Of a DNA stretch of 27,460 bases, positions 20,705 through 27,460 are shown one piece after another. The DNA is from JALYGK01 sp036259835. GTDB taxonomy: Bacteria; Actinomycetota; UBA4738. Numbering within the stretch: the first letter of the stretch is position 1; every line of letters begins with the position of its first letter. The stretch lies in contig DATABA010000014.1 of the NCBI GenBank assembly GCA_036259835.1, positions 1 through 27,460 of the forward strand, read 5' to 3'. The notes beneath the pieces were generated by a model. The model was not told the DNA's origin. It saw only the letters and a program-made list of their open reading frames with translations, and ran no database searches. Both the position numbers and the translations under genes were made by a program.

Positions 20705-22360
20705 ATGGCTGACGCAGCCGAACCCTCTTCCAACGCTCCTCCTTCCACGGCTCCATCCACCGCTCCGCACCGGGCGCACGTCACGTACAGCTACGAGGGG
20801 CCCGACCTTCGGGGGCACGCCGAAGCACTCCGACAAAAGCGCGCGGAGTTCCTCCGGATGGGCGGACCCGAGCGGGTCGAACGGCAGCACGGCGAGGGAA
20901 AGCTCACCGTAAGGGAGCGGCTGGACAGGCTGTTCGACCCGGAGTCGTTCAGGGAATTCGCCCTTCTGGCGCACCATCAGTCGGTCGCTCCGTCGATGCA
21001 GGGCAAGGTCACGCCGGCCGACGGATGCGTCTGTGGGATCGGCCTGGTCGACGGACGGCGGGTTGCGGTCATCGCGTACGACTTCACCGTGATGGCGGGC
21101 TCGATCGGGATGGTCGGCGAGCTCAAGGCCACGCGGATGCGCGAGCTCGCCCTTCGAGAACGAATTCCAGTTGTGTGGCTCATCGATTCCGCTGGCGCCC
21201 GAATCCAGGAAGCGACCGGATCGATGTTCGCTCGAACGGGGGACCTGTTCCGCGAGCAGGTCATCATGAGCGGCGTCGTCCCGCAGGTCGCCGCGATGAT
21301 GGGTCCGGGCGCGGCCGGAACCGCCTACATCCCCGGTCTCGCCGACTTCGTCCCGATGGTGAAAGGGACGTCGCACATGGCGCTTGGCGGCCCTCCGCTG
21401 GTGAAGGCGGCCGTGGGGGAGGACGTGACCGCTGAAGAGATGGGCGGGTCCCAGGTCCACACCAAGGTCAGCGGCGTCGCCGACCTCGAGGTTTCCTCGG
21501 ACGAGGAATGTCTGGCGGTCGTCCGGAAGTACCTGGGTTACTTCCCGTCCTCGAACCTCGAGAAGCCACCGGTGGTTCCGTCGAGTGATCCCGGAGACCG
21601 GCGGTGCGAGGACCTGTACGACATCGTGCCGGCCAACCCACGGCAGGCATACGACGTGAGGAAGGTCATCACGTCGATCGTGGACGACGGCGACTTCTTC
21701 CCCATGAAACCCGACTGGGCGAAGAACCTGGTGACTGGGTTCGGCCGGTTCGGGGGGCGCCCCGCCGGAATCGTGGCCAATCAACCGATGGTGCTCGGCG
21801 GCGCCCTGGACGTGAACGCCGCGGACAAGGCGGCCCGCTTCGTCTGGCTCTGCGATGCGTTCGGGATTCCGCTGGTCTTCTTGATGGACTGCCCCGGGTT
21901 CCTGGTCGGCTCGGCCGTCGAAAAGCAGGGCATCATCCGTCACGGTGCCAAGATGCTGTTCGCGGTGGCGGAGGCGACCGTCCCAAAGGTCACCGTGGTG
22001 ACGCGAAAGGGGTACGGCGCCGGCTATTACGTGATGTGCGGACGCGCGTACGAGCCCGACGTCATCGTTGGATGGCCGACCGCCGAGATCTCCGTGATGG
22101 GACCGGAAGGCGCGGTCAACATCATCTTTCGCAAACAGATCGAAGCAGCGGGTGACCCGGAGGCCCAGGACGCCGTTCGGAACCAGCTGGTGGAAACGGT
22201 TCGCCAGCAGATCAACGCGTACATCGCCGCGGGATGGTCGTTCATCGACGACCTGATCGATCCGGCGGATACCCGCTCGACCATCGTGCGCGGTCTTGAG
22301 ATCGCCCAGAGCAAGACAATGGAGCGCCCGTGGCGGAAGCACGGGGTCTTGCCGGTTTAG
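20705..22360 (+). CDS. Acyl-CoA carboxylase carboxyltransferase (beta) subunit
   Basis: A 551-residue carboxyltransferase of the propionyl/methylmalonyl-CoA carboxylase beta type (PccB/AccD-like). It moves a carboxyl group from carboxybiotin to an acyl-CoA. The N half has the family regions GKLTVRERLDRLFDP and DFTVMAGSIGMVGE, IDSAGARIQEA; the C half has DCPGFLVGSAVEKQGIIRHG and KGYGAGYYVMCGR. The acyl-CoA used cannot be fixed from sequence by eye. ATG 20705 follows a strong AGGAGG, while the open frame begins at 20669. The N-terminal 30 residues (Ala/Pro/Ser rich) are extra. The biotin carrier is 1.4 kb downstream and no biotin carboxylase is in the window. Confidence 0.92.
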   Translation: MADAAEPSSNAPPSTAPSTAPHRAHVTYSYEGPDLRGHAEALRQKRAEFLRMGGPERVERQHGEGKLTVRERLDRLFDPESFREFALLAHHQSVAPSMQGKVTPADGCVCGIGLVDGRRVAVIAYDFTVMAGSIGMVGELKATRMRELALRERIPVVWLIDSAGARIQEATGSMFARTGDLFREQVIMSGVVPQVAAMMGPGAAGTAYIPGLADFVPMVKGTSHMALGGPPLVKAAVGEDVTAEEMGGSQVHTKVSGVADLEVSSDEECLAVVRKYLGYFPSSNLEKPPVVPSSDPGDRRCEDLYDIVPANPRQAYDVRKVITSIVDDGDFFPMKPDWAKNLVTGFGRFGGRPAGIVANQPMVLGGALDVNAADKAARFVWLCDAFGIPLVFLMDCPGFLVGSAVEKQGIIRHGAKMLFAVAEATVPKVTVVTRKGYGAGYYVMCGRAYEPDVIVGWPTAEISVMGPEGAVNIIFRKQIEAAGDPEAQDAVRNQLVETVRQQINAYIAAGWSFIDDLIDPADTRSTIVRGLEIAQSKTMERPWRKHGVLPV

Positions 22361-22368
22361 GAACCACC

Positions 22369-22905
22369 GTGACTGGCCTCCCGTACCTCGATCGCAATCC
22401 CGCCCTCCACTCAACCGTCTTCGTTGCCGAAGGCGCGCGCGTGGCCGGCGACGTCGAGATCGGTGAAGAGTCCAGCGTGTGGTTCAACGCGGTGGTTCGG
22501 GGCGACACGTCCACCGTCCGGATCGGAGCTCGAACCAACATCCAGGACGGCGCCGTCGTCCACACCGACACCGGAAAGCCCGTTTCCATCGGCGACGACT
22601 GCACCGTCGGCCACAACGCGGTGATCCACGGATGCACGGTGGGGAACGGCTGCCTCATTGGAATGGGAGCGATCGTGCTCTCCGGCGCGGTGGTCGGCGA
22701 CGAATCGCTGATCGCCGCCGGCGCGCTGGTTCCCGAAGGGAAGGAGTTCGCCGCCCGGTCACTCTTGGTCGGCTCGCCCGCGAAGCTCGTTCGGACGCTC
22801 AGCGACGAGGAGGTGGGTCGGCTGATTCGCCGCGGCGTTGGGACGTATCTGCGACTGGCCCGCGAGTATTCTTCGAACTCAACCTCAAGCGAGCGAGGAC
22901 CATGA
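22369..22905 (+). CDS. Gamma-class carbonic anhydrase
   Basis: A 178-residue left-handed beta-helix of hexapeptide repeats. The three zinc histidines of the gamma class are at His65 (GAVVHTD), His82 and His87 (GHNAVIHG). It hydrates CO2 to bicarbonate reversibly; some family members are inactive. GTG 22369 is preferred to GTG 22330 since it has AGGA 6 nt upstream and does not overlap the carboxylase gene; it starts 9 bp after that stop. Since biotin carboxylases consume bicarbonate, a carbonic anhydrase placed directly after the carboxyltransferase may supply it (inference). The last bases overlap the BKACE start (ATGA). Confidence 0.9.
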   Translation: MTGLPYLDRNPALHSTVFVAEGARVAGDVEIGEESSVWFNAVVRGDTSTVRIGARTNIQDGAVVHTDTGKPVSIGDDCTVGHNAVIHGCTVGNGCLIGMGAIVLSGAVVGDESLIAAGALVPEGKEFAARSLLVGSPAKLVRTLSDEEVGRLIRRGVGTYLRLAREYSSNSTSSERGP

Positions 22906-23789
22906 CCGTCGACGAGCCCTGCATCATCACCTGCGCCGTTTCCGGAGCGGTGGCGAACAAGCAACAGTGCCCGGGAATCCCCTACACGCCCGAGGAGTAC
23001 GCCAAGGAGGTGAGGAGGGCGCGGGACGCCGGCGCCTCCATGGTCCACATCCACGCGCGGACCCCCGAGGGTGTTCCCACGGTGGACCCCGTGCATTATC
23101 GCGCGATCACCCAGGCCGTCCTGGCGGACACGCCGGACATCATCATCAACTACTCCACGGGCTGGGTCGGCCTTCCCATGGCGGAGCGGGTCGGTCACAT
23201 CACGCAGCTGAAGCCGGAGATCGGCGCGCTCAACATGGGGTCGATGAACTACGCGAAGTACAGCGCGAAGCGCAAGGGCTTCGTGTTCAACTTCGTGTTC
23301 GAGAACAACTTCGAGGACATCATCTTCCTCCTCCAGCGAATGAACGAAGCCGGCGTCAAGCCGGAATGCGAGTGCTTCGACGTGGGTCACGTCGAGTCCA
23401 TCGAGCCCCTGATCGATTTGGGAGTGCTAACGCCGCCGATCCAGTTCTCGCTGATCCACGGCGTTCTCGGCGGGATTCAGGCCACCGCGCGAAACCTCGC
23501 CCACATGGCGAGCGTGGTGCCTCACGGTTCGACGTGGGGCGTGATCGCCATCTCCCGAAACCAGTGGACGATGGTCGGCGCCGCCGCAGCCTTGGGCGGA
23601 AACGTCCGCGTTGGATTCGAGGACAACTTCTATCTGCCCTCCGGAGAGATGGCCGGGTCCAACGGCGACCTGGTCGAGGCGGCAGCATCGATCGTTCGAC
23701 TCCAGGGCCGGAAGGTGGCCGAACCGAACGAGGCCAGGTCGCTTCTCTCGCTTCGGGCCGACCCCGACCGGTCGGCTGTACTTGCCTGA
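22902..23789 (+). CDS. BKACE family beta-keto acid cleavage enzyme
   Basis: A 295-residue TIM-barrel of the BKACE family (DUF849; the first known member is 3-keto-5-aminohexanoate cleavage enzyme Kce). These Zn-dependent enzymes combine a beta-keto acid with acetyl-CoA to give acetoacetate and a new acyl-CoA. Metal ligands include His49 and His51 (MVHIHAR), and later typical stretches are INYSTGW, ECECFDVGH and SLIHGVLGG. The substrate side chain pocket cannot be read by eye. ATG 22902 overlaps the carbonic anhydrase stop by 4 bp. The open frame reaching back to 22479 is the shadow of that gene. Confidence 0.93.
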   Translation: MTVDEPCIITCAVSGAVANKQQCPGIPYTPEEYAKEVRRARDAGASMVHIHARTPEGVPTVDPVHYRAITQAVLADTPDIIINYSTGWVGLPMAERVGHITQLKPEIGALNMGSMNYAKYSAKRKGFVFNFVFENNFEDIIFLLQRMNEAGVKPECECFDVGHVESIEPLIDLGVLTPPIQFSLIHGVLGGIQATARNLAHMASVVPHGSTWGVIAISRNQWTMVGAAAALGGNVRVGFEDNFYLPSGEMAGSNGDLVEAAASIVRLQGRKVAEPNEARSLLSLRADPDRSAVLA

Positions 23790-23790
23790 C

Positions 23791-24003
23791 GTGGCCGACG
23801 TCGTGGCCGAGATGGTGGCCAACGTGTGGCGGGTCCTCGTGTCGCCGGGCGACGCGGTGTCCGCCGGAGACGCCCTGGTGATCCTGGAGTCGATGAAGAT
23901 GGAGATCCCCGTCGAGTCTCCGGTCGACGGAACGGTCACCGAGGTGCGTGTTCAAGAGGGCGGCGTGGTACAGGAGGGCGATGTCATCGCCGTTGTGGGG
24001 TAG
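23791..24003 (+). CDS. Free-standing biotin carrier protein
   Basis: A 70-residue single biotinyl domain with the acceptor Lys36 in ESMKMEIPVES. This size matches the small actinobacterial biotin carrier (mycobacterial TB7.3 type). It carries carboxybiotin between a biotin carboxylase and a carboxyltransferase; the latter is likely the protein encoded at 20705. GTG 23791 lies one base after the BKACE stop, so the two are translationally coupled. The frame is open upstream to 23611 within BKACE, which is not used. Confidence 0.9.
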   Translation: MADVVAEMVANVWRVLVSPGDAVSAGDALVILESMKMEIPVESPVDGTVTEVRVQEGGVVQEGDVIAVVG

Positions 24004-24009
24004 CGCCTG

Positions 24010-24798
24010 ATGCCTCTCGTCAAGGTTCAGAAGGAAGACGGTTTCGCCAGGGTCATCCTCAACAGGCCCGAGCAACGAAACGCCGTCTCCACGCAAATGC
24101 TGGAGGAAGTGGTCAAGGCGTTTGGCGGCCTTGCGGTCCAGCCCGACGTGCGCGTGGTCGTCTTGGCCGGAGAGGGACGGGACTTCTGCGCCGGCGCAGA
24201 CTTCGACGAGATCACCATTATGCGGCCGCCGGGGTACGACTACGGCCGCACGTTCGAGGAGGCCGTGGCCGCGATCGCCGATCACCCGGTGCCGGTGATC
24301 GCGCAAGTGCAGGGCGCCGCGCTGGGCGCGGGATGCCAGATCGCCGTTGGGTGTGACCTCGCGGTCGCGGCCGAGGACGCTCGGTTCGGTATCCCGGTTG
24401 CCAAGCTCGGTCTTCTCATCAACTTCGAGAACATCCAGCGCCTGGTGCTAGCGGTCGGGTCGAAGCGAGCCGGGGAGATCCTCTTCGTCGGCCGTCAGCT
24501 TTCCGGGGCCGATGCCGCGGCGTGGGGGCTGGTCAACGAAGCCGTTCCGTCGTCGCATCTCGGTGAACGAACCGAGGCGCTGGCGCGGGCTATCGCCCAG
24601 GGAGCGCCGCTCTCCATCCGTGGATCGAAGCGGGGGATTCGGGCCATCGCCGAGAAGCTTTCGGTCGATCGATCCACCGAAGCTCACCTCGTGGCCGAGT
24701 ACGACATGATGGCTGCCGCGGTGTTCGACTCGGACGACCTGAAAGAAGGGATCCAGGCGTTCAGGGAGCGACGGAAGCCCGAGTTCCGAGGAAGCTGA
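24010..24798 (+). CDS. Crotonase-fold protein (enoyl-CoA hydratase/isomerase family) 2
   Basis: A 262-residue crotonase. The oxyanion-hole regions are FCAGADFDE (59-67) and AALGAGCQIAVGCDL (103-117). Both glutamates of classical enoyl-CoA hydratase are replaced: the Glu144 position is Gln110 and the Glu164 position is Val130 (FGIPVAKLG). It is therefore unlikely to be a normal hydratase and may cleave, isomerise or hydrolyse acyl-CoA. ATG 24010 is 6 bp after the biotin carrier. The stop and the nth start share one base (TGATG). Confidence 0.9.
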   Translation: MPLVKVQKEDGFARVILNRPEQRNAVSTQMLEEVVKAFGGLAVQPDVRVVVLAGEGRDFCAGADFDEITIMRPPGYDYGRTFEEAVAAIADHPVPVIAQVQGAALGAGCQIAVGCDLAVAAEDARFGIPVAKLGLLINFENIQRLVLAVGSKRAGEILFVGRQLSGADAAAWGLVNEAVPSSHLGERTEALARAIAQGAPLSIRGSKRGIRAIAEKLSVDRSTEAHLVAEYDMMAAAVFDSDDLKEGIQAFRERRKPEFRGS

Positions 24799-25523
24799 TG
24801 CCGGCAAGGGTACGGGCCAAGTCGCGCTCTGGTACGAAGCGCAGGCCGCCCAAGCGTTCTCTAACCCGAAGGAGCCCAGTCGAGGAGCGAGCCCCCGTGA
24901 TCATCCGGCGGCTCAAACGGGCCTATCCGGACGCGCACGTGGCCCTGGAATTCTCGAACCCGCTCGAGATACTGGTGGCCACGATCCTCTCGGCGCAATG
25001 CACCGACGAGCGAGTGAACCAGGTGACCAAGACGCTGTTCAAGAAGTACCGAACGCCGCAGGATTACCTGAAGGTTCCCGAATCGGAGCTTGCGGCCGAT
25101 ATTCGGCCCACCGGCTTCTTCAACCAGAAGACGAAGGCGATTCGAGGAGCCTCACAAAAGCTGATCGAGGACTTCGGGGGTGAGGTACCGAAAACGATGG
25201 CCGAGCTCGACACGCTTCCGGGTGTCGCGCGAAAGACCGCCAACATCGTGCAGGGGAACTCCTATCCGGAGCTTCACGAGGCCGACCCCGAGGCAGGGAT
25301 AGCCGTCGACACCCACGTGCGGCGGGTCAGTCAACGGCTCGGATTCACGACGAGCAGAGACCCAGACAAGGTTGAACGGGACCTCATGGGGCTGATTCCA
25401 CGTGATGAATGGTTCTCCTTCACGTACGTGCTCATCGAGCACGGGCGGCAGGTTTGCAAGGCGCCCACGCCGCGGTGCGCGGTGTGTCCGGTGAACGACC
25501 TGTGCCCGTCGAGCCGCGTCTAG
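24798..25523 (+). CDS. nth: Endonuclease III
   Basis: A 241-residue base-excision repair glycosylase/AP lyase. The helix-hairpin-helix is LPGVARKTAN with the catalytic Lys, the catalytic Asp is in IAVDTHVRR, and the iron-sulfur cluster motif is C-x6-C-x2-C-x5-C (CKAPTPRCAVCPVNDLC). It removes oxidised pyrimidines. The N-terminal ~30 residues are strongly basic (KSRSGTKRRPPKRSLTRR region) and extra compared with E. coli. Between the HhH and IAVDTH there is an insertion of about 7 residues (GNSYPELHEADPEAG). ATG 24798 overlaps the crotonase stop by one base, so it is co-transcribed with metabolic genes. Confidence 0.95.
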   Translation: MPARVRAKSRSGTKRRPPKRSLTRRSPVEERAPVIIRRLKRAYPDAHVALEFSNPLEILVATILSAQCTDERVNQVTKTLFKKYRTPQDYLKVPESELAADIRPTGFFNQKTKAIRGASQKLIEDFGGEVPKTMAELDTLPGVARKTANIVQGNSYPELHEADPEAGIAVDTHVRRVSQRLGFTTSRDPDKVERDLMGLIPRDEWFSFTYVLIEHGRQVCKAPTPRCAVCPVNDLCPSSRV

Positions 25524-25553
25524 GCCGGCCGGCTCACCGAGCGGACTACGGGA

Positions 25554-25811
25554 TTATCCCGGGGTAGAGACCAGGAGCCCCTTCCTCCGGGCGCGGCGAA
25601 GGGCCCTTCGTTCCTCCTCGGAAAGTCCTCCCCAGACGCCGGAGTCCTGACCGGTGGCCATCGCCCACTCCAGGCATTCCGGACGCACGTCGCATCTCAT
25701 GCACACGGCCTTGGCCGCGGCGACTTGAGACGCAGCGGGGCCGGTGTTCCCCGTCGGGAAGAAGAGCTCCGGATCTTCGTCCTTGCAACGCGCACGGTGA
25801 ACCCAATCCAC
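25554..25811 (-). CDS. whiB1: WhiB1-like iron-sulfur transcription factor
   Basis: An 85-residue WhiB protein. The four cluster cysteines are Cys9, Cys37, Cys40 and Cys46 (C-x27-C-x2-C-x5-C). The turn GVWGG is at 58-62 and a basic DNA-binding tail RRALRRARRKG follows. The opening MDW-H-A-C-DEDPELFFP-G is that of WhiB1, an essential NO-responsive regulator that binds sigma factor region 4 in mycobacteria. GTG 25811 has AGGGGGG 8 nt upstream. A leader of about 90 nt separates it from the TATAAT box at 25907-25912. A 5-bp hairpin (25549-25561) covers its stop codon. The symbol rests on similarity and could be another paralogue. Confidence 0.93.
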   Translation of the reverse strand: MDWVHRARCKDEDPELFFPTGNTGPAASQVAAAKAVCMRCDVRPECLEWAMATGQDSGVWGGLSEEERRALRRARRKGLLVSTPG

Positions 25812-25906
25812 GCGGAAACCCCCCTGGCGTTCGGGCGGACATCTGGTCCGGCTCGGCCCTGGAACGGGTCACGTGGCGAGACCAGGCCCTATCCGGAGAA
25901 GGGCGG

Positions 25907-25914
25907 ATTATACT
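25907..25914. promoter_or_regulatory. Overlapping divergent -10 boxes (whiB1-like and GDPD genes)
   Basis: The eight bases ATTATACT hold TATAAT on the minus strand (25907-25912, for whiB) and TATACT on the plus strand (25909-25914, for the phosphodiesterase gene). For the minus direction TTGTGT (25931-25936) is a fair -35 at 18 bp. No good plus-strand -35 is seen. The two promoters cannot be occupied by polymerase at the same time. Confidence 0.6.
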
Positions 25915-25935
25915 GACGCGCCTTCGGCCGACACA

Positions 25936-26730
25936 ATGGTCTTGGCGAATCTCGATCGACAAATATGGCCGGCGGTCGTCGCCCATCGAGGCGCGTCGGC
26001 CGTGTATCCGGAAAACACGCTCAGCGCGTTCGAGGGTGCCATTGACGCGGGGGCGGACCTCGTGGAACTCGATGTTCGCCTCACATCGGACGGTGTACCG
26101 GTCATCCTTCACGACCTGGACGTCTCGATCACCACGAACGGGACCGGCCACGTCCACGAGCTCACACTCGCGGACATCAAGCGCCTCGACGCGTCGAAGG
26201 GCCGAGGGGAGAGAGCCGAGGTGCCGACGCTGCGAGAGGCTCTGGAGCTTCTGTCCGGCCGAGTAGGGGTGAACGTTGAGGTCAAGAACCTCCCGGAGGA
26301 ACCGGCCTTCGACTCGCCGAAAGAGGCCGCCGTCGAGAAGACGCTCTCCACGCTGAACGACGTGGGGTTTTCCGGTCCTGTGGTGATCTGCTCGTTCAAC
26401 TGGCTTTCCATCGAACGTGTCCGCGATCTCGAGCCATCCGTACCGACTGGATTCCTGACGGTGGCCGGCATCGACCCGTGGGCGTCGCTCACCTATGTCA
26501 AGGCGAAGGGGCATTCGCTGGTGCTTCCGCACGTCGTGGCGCTCGAGGCGGCGGGGGAAGAATTCCTCCGGGCCGCGCACGGGGACGGCATTCGGATCGG
26601 GACGTGGACCGTCGACGACGCCGGGATGATCGAACGGCTTTTCGAGATGGGGGTCGATGCGCTGGCGACCAACGATCCGGCCACCGCTGTGCCGATCCGG
26701 GACAGGATTCGTGCTCGAGGCCGCGGCTAG
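25936..26730 (+). CDS. Glycerophosphodiester phosphodiesterase
   Basis: A 264-residue TIM-barrel GDPD. The catalytic parts are HRG (17-19), E26-N27 (YPENTLSAF), E44 and D46 (LVELDVR), and H59 (VILHD). The C-terminal GTWTVDD and ATNDP are typical. It hydrolyses glycerophosphodiesters to glycerol 3-phosphate and an alcohol; no signal peptide is seen, so it should be cytosolic. The frame is open to 25873, but ATG 25936 is 22 bp after the TATACT box and fits the family start. There is no ribosome binding site. Its stop shares CTAG (26727-26730) with the stop of the convergent kinase gene. Confidence 0.92.
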   Translation: MVLANLDRQIWPAVVAHRGASAVYPENTLSAFEGAIDAGADLVELDVRLTSDGVPVILHDLDVSITTNGTGHVHELTLADIKRLDASKGRGERAEVPTLREALELLSGRVGVNVEVKNLPEEPAFDSPKEAAVEKTLSTLNDVGFSGPVVICSFNWLSIERVRDLEPSVPTGFLTVAGIDPWASLTYVKAKGHSLVLPHVVALEAAGEEFLRAAHGDGIRIGTWTVDDAGMIERLFEMGVDALATNDPATAVPIRDRIRARGRG

Positions 26731-27460
26731 CAGATCACCGACAGGGCGTCGGGAACCGACTCCACCAGCACCTGCTGCCGTTCGCCTACGTACTCCCCGT
26801 CGACGTGGACCGGCAGCGGAGCCTCGCTCGAAACTCCAATCTTCCGCTGATCGCGGAGATAGAGGACGTGCCGGTTCTTCGTGTGGCGAGCTCGCCCGAA
26901 CGTCTGGAGCGCGACTCGAATGACCGTGGACGACCGGTCCGTATCGAGGGCCAGGCAATCGACGCCGCCTTCGACGGTTGCCTCGGGGCACACCTTCATC
27001 GCTCGGCCTCGGAGGAACGTGTAGGCGGTGGTGTTCTGAAAGACAGCCAGCGCCATGCGGTCGCGAAGGTTTTCTTGGCGCTCACCCCACTGGACACGCA
27101 GTTTCGGCGTTCCCCACCGCGGCCGCGTCATGAGCACTCGCACCGCCGTCCACACGAAGAACCAGTCACCCACGGCCTTTTTCTTCTTCGGACGGCCCTC
27201 AACCTCGCGGACTACCGCCGCGTCCAGCGCGACGCCGGCCATGCTCGTGAAGTACCGGTCGTCGAGCCGTCCAAGAGGCAGGCGCCTGGGCGGGTCGTCG
27301 GACTTCTCCAACAGGAACCCCGTTGCCTCGACCGGGTCGTGGGGAATCCCGAGCGACCGCGCGAAGACGTTCGCCATGCCGCCCGGAAGGATCGCTAGGG
27401 CCACCTGTGAGGTCGCGAGCCCGTTGACCACTTCATTCACGGTTCCGTCGCCGCCAAAAG
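26727..27460 (-). CDS. Diacylglycerol kinase/YegS-like lipid kinase family, C-terminal part (runs off right edge)
   Basis: About 244 codons are inside the window; the N terminus lies beyond the right edge. The first visible residues are FGGDGTVNEVVNG, the nucleotide-binding GGDGT motif of the family, followed by LAILPGGMANVFARSLGIP, where the common PGGT-N-FAR appears as PGGMANVFAR. The C-terminal domain contains the sandwich strands DCLALDTD and the family ending PVHVDGEYVG. Such enzymes phosphorylate diacylglycerol, sphingoid or related lipids, or act in phosphatidylinositol mannoside lipid routes. An internal ATG at 27440 is not the true start, since the GGDGT motif lies upstream of it. 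Confidence 0.88.
   Translation of the reverse strand, partial: FGGDGTVNEVVNGLATSQVALAILPGGMANVFARSLGIPHDPVEATGFLLEKSDDPPRRLPLGRLDDRYFTSMAGVALDAAVVREVEGRPKKKKAVGDWFFVWTAVRVLMTRPRWGTPKLRVQWGERQENLRDRMALAVFQNTTAYTFLRGRAMKVCPEATVEGGVDCLALDTDRSSTVIRVALQTFGRARHTKNRHVLYLRDQRKIGVSSEAPLPVHVDGEYVGERQQVLVESVPDALSVIC

Noticed and set aside
20090..22414. Very long minus-strand open frame (774 codons) opposite the carboxyltransferase
   Set aside because: It is antisense to a firm family match and has shadow-like composition. The same holds for the minus-strand frames at 6528-7667, 8052-9089, 22242-23390 and 23356-24306.
25812..25900. Riboswitch or structured regulator in the whiB1-like leader
   Set aside because: I see no long complementary arms or known riboswitch core. 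A leader of this length is not unusual for whiB genes.
1..27460. CRISPR array, insertion sequence, integrase, attachment site or phage genes
   Set aside because: No regularly spaced repeats, transposase or integrase-like product, or terminal inverted repeats are seen. The tRNA gene is not followed by a duplicated 3' end or an integrase.

Overview
The window reads as a chromosomal segment of a high-GC actinobacterium (Actinomycetota). The main taxonomic markers are a WhiB1-like iron-sulfur regulator, a SigR/RsrA-type redox sigma and zinc anti-sigma pair, and a block made of a DUF2342 zinc metalloprotease, a PDZ-Lon protease and a UPF0182 membrane protein. A luciferase-like (F420-type) oxidoreductase and a free 70-residue biotin carrier fit the same picture. 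Coding density is high, many neighbours overlap by 4 bp (ATGA or GTGA), and several starts look leaderless. I see no IS element, phage gene, CRISPR array or rRNA, so this looks like backbone DNA. I cannot place it below phylum from sequence alone.

Layout. (1) 1-1901: the 5' part of an Rv2578c-like radical SAM protein on the minus strand, behind a TATAAT box and a near-perfect LexA/SOS box; a HicB-like/HTH protein diverges from it. Next come an SCP2 lipid-binding protein, the scar of a secreted trypsin-like protease, and a small helical protein. (2) 1898-4511, minus strand: an operon of DUF2342 metalloprotease, split-barrel-like protein, and two small membrane proteins (DUF6186-like and DUF6256-like). 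(3) 4541-10035, plus strand: moaE, mreB, PDZ-Lon protease, UPF0182 protein, initiator tRNA-Met and a textbook terminator. (4) 10079-12088, minus strand: four genes linked by ATGA overlaps (GbsR/MarR-like regulator, SRPBCC-like protein, two small membrane proteins). (5) 12221-15284: HATPase anti-sigma-like protein, convergent flavin monooxygenase, cyclic-nucleotide-binding-domain protein, LLM oxidoreductase.

(6) 15359-19344 is a proteostasis and redox-stress island: ftsH on the minus strand diverges from sigR-rsrA, followed by a small Cys-rich protein and hsp20. A candidate SigR-type promoter precedes ftsH. (7) 19404-25523, plus strand, is an acyl-CoA metabolism run: crotonase, small membrane protein, carboxyltransferase (PccB type), gamma-carbonic anhydrase, BKACE enzyme, free biotin carrier, second crotonase, then endonuclease III. 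No biotin carboxylase subunit lies in the window. Both crotonases lack catalytic glutamates of classical hydratases. (8) 25554-27460: whiB1-like gene on the minus strand, diverging from a glycerophosphodiester phosphodiesterase through overlapping -10 boxes; a truncated diacylglycerol-kinase-family gene enters from the right edge.

No single spectacular new system is evident. The best leads are the SOS-controlled radical SAM promoter, the GbsR four-gene operon with a palindrome inside its promoter, the FtsH/SigR/Hsp20 island, and the carboxylase-carbonic anhydrase-BKACE cluster.
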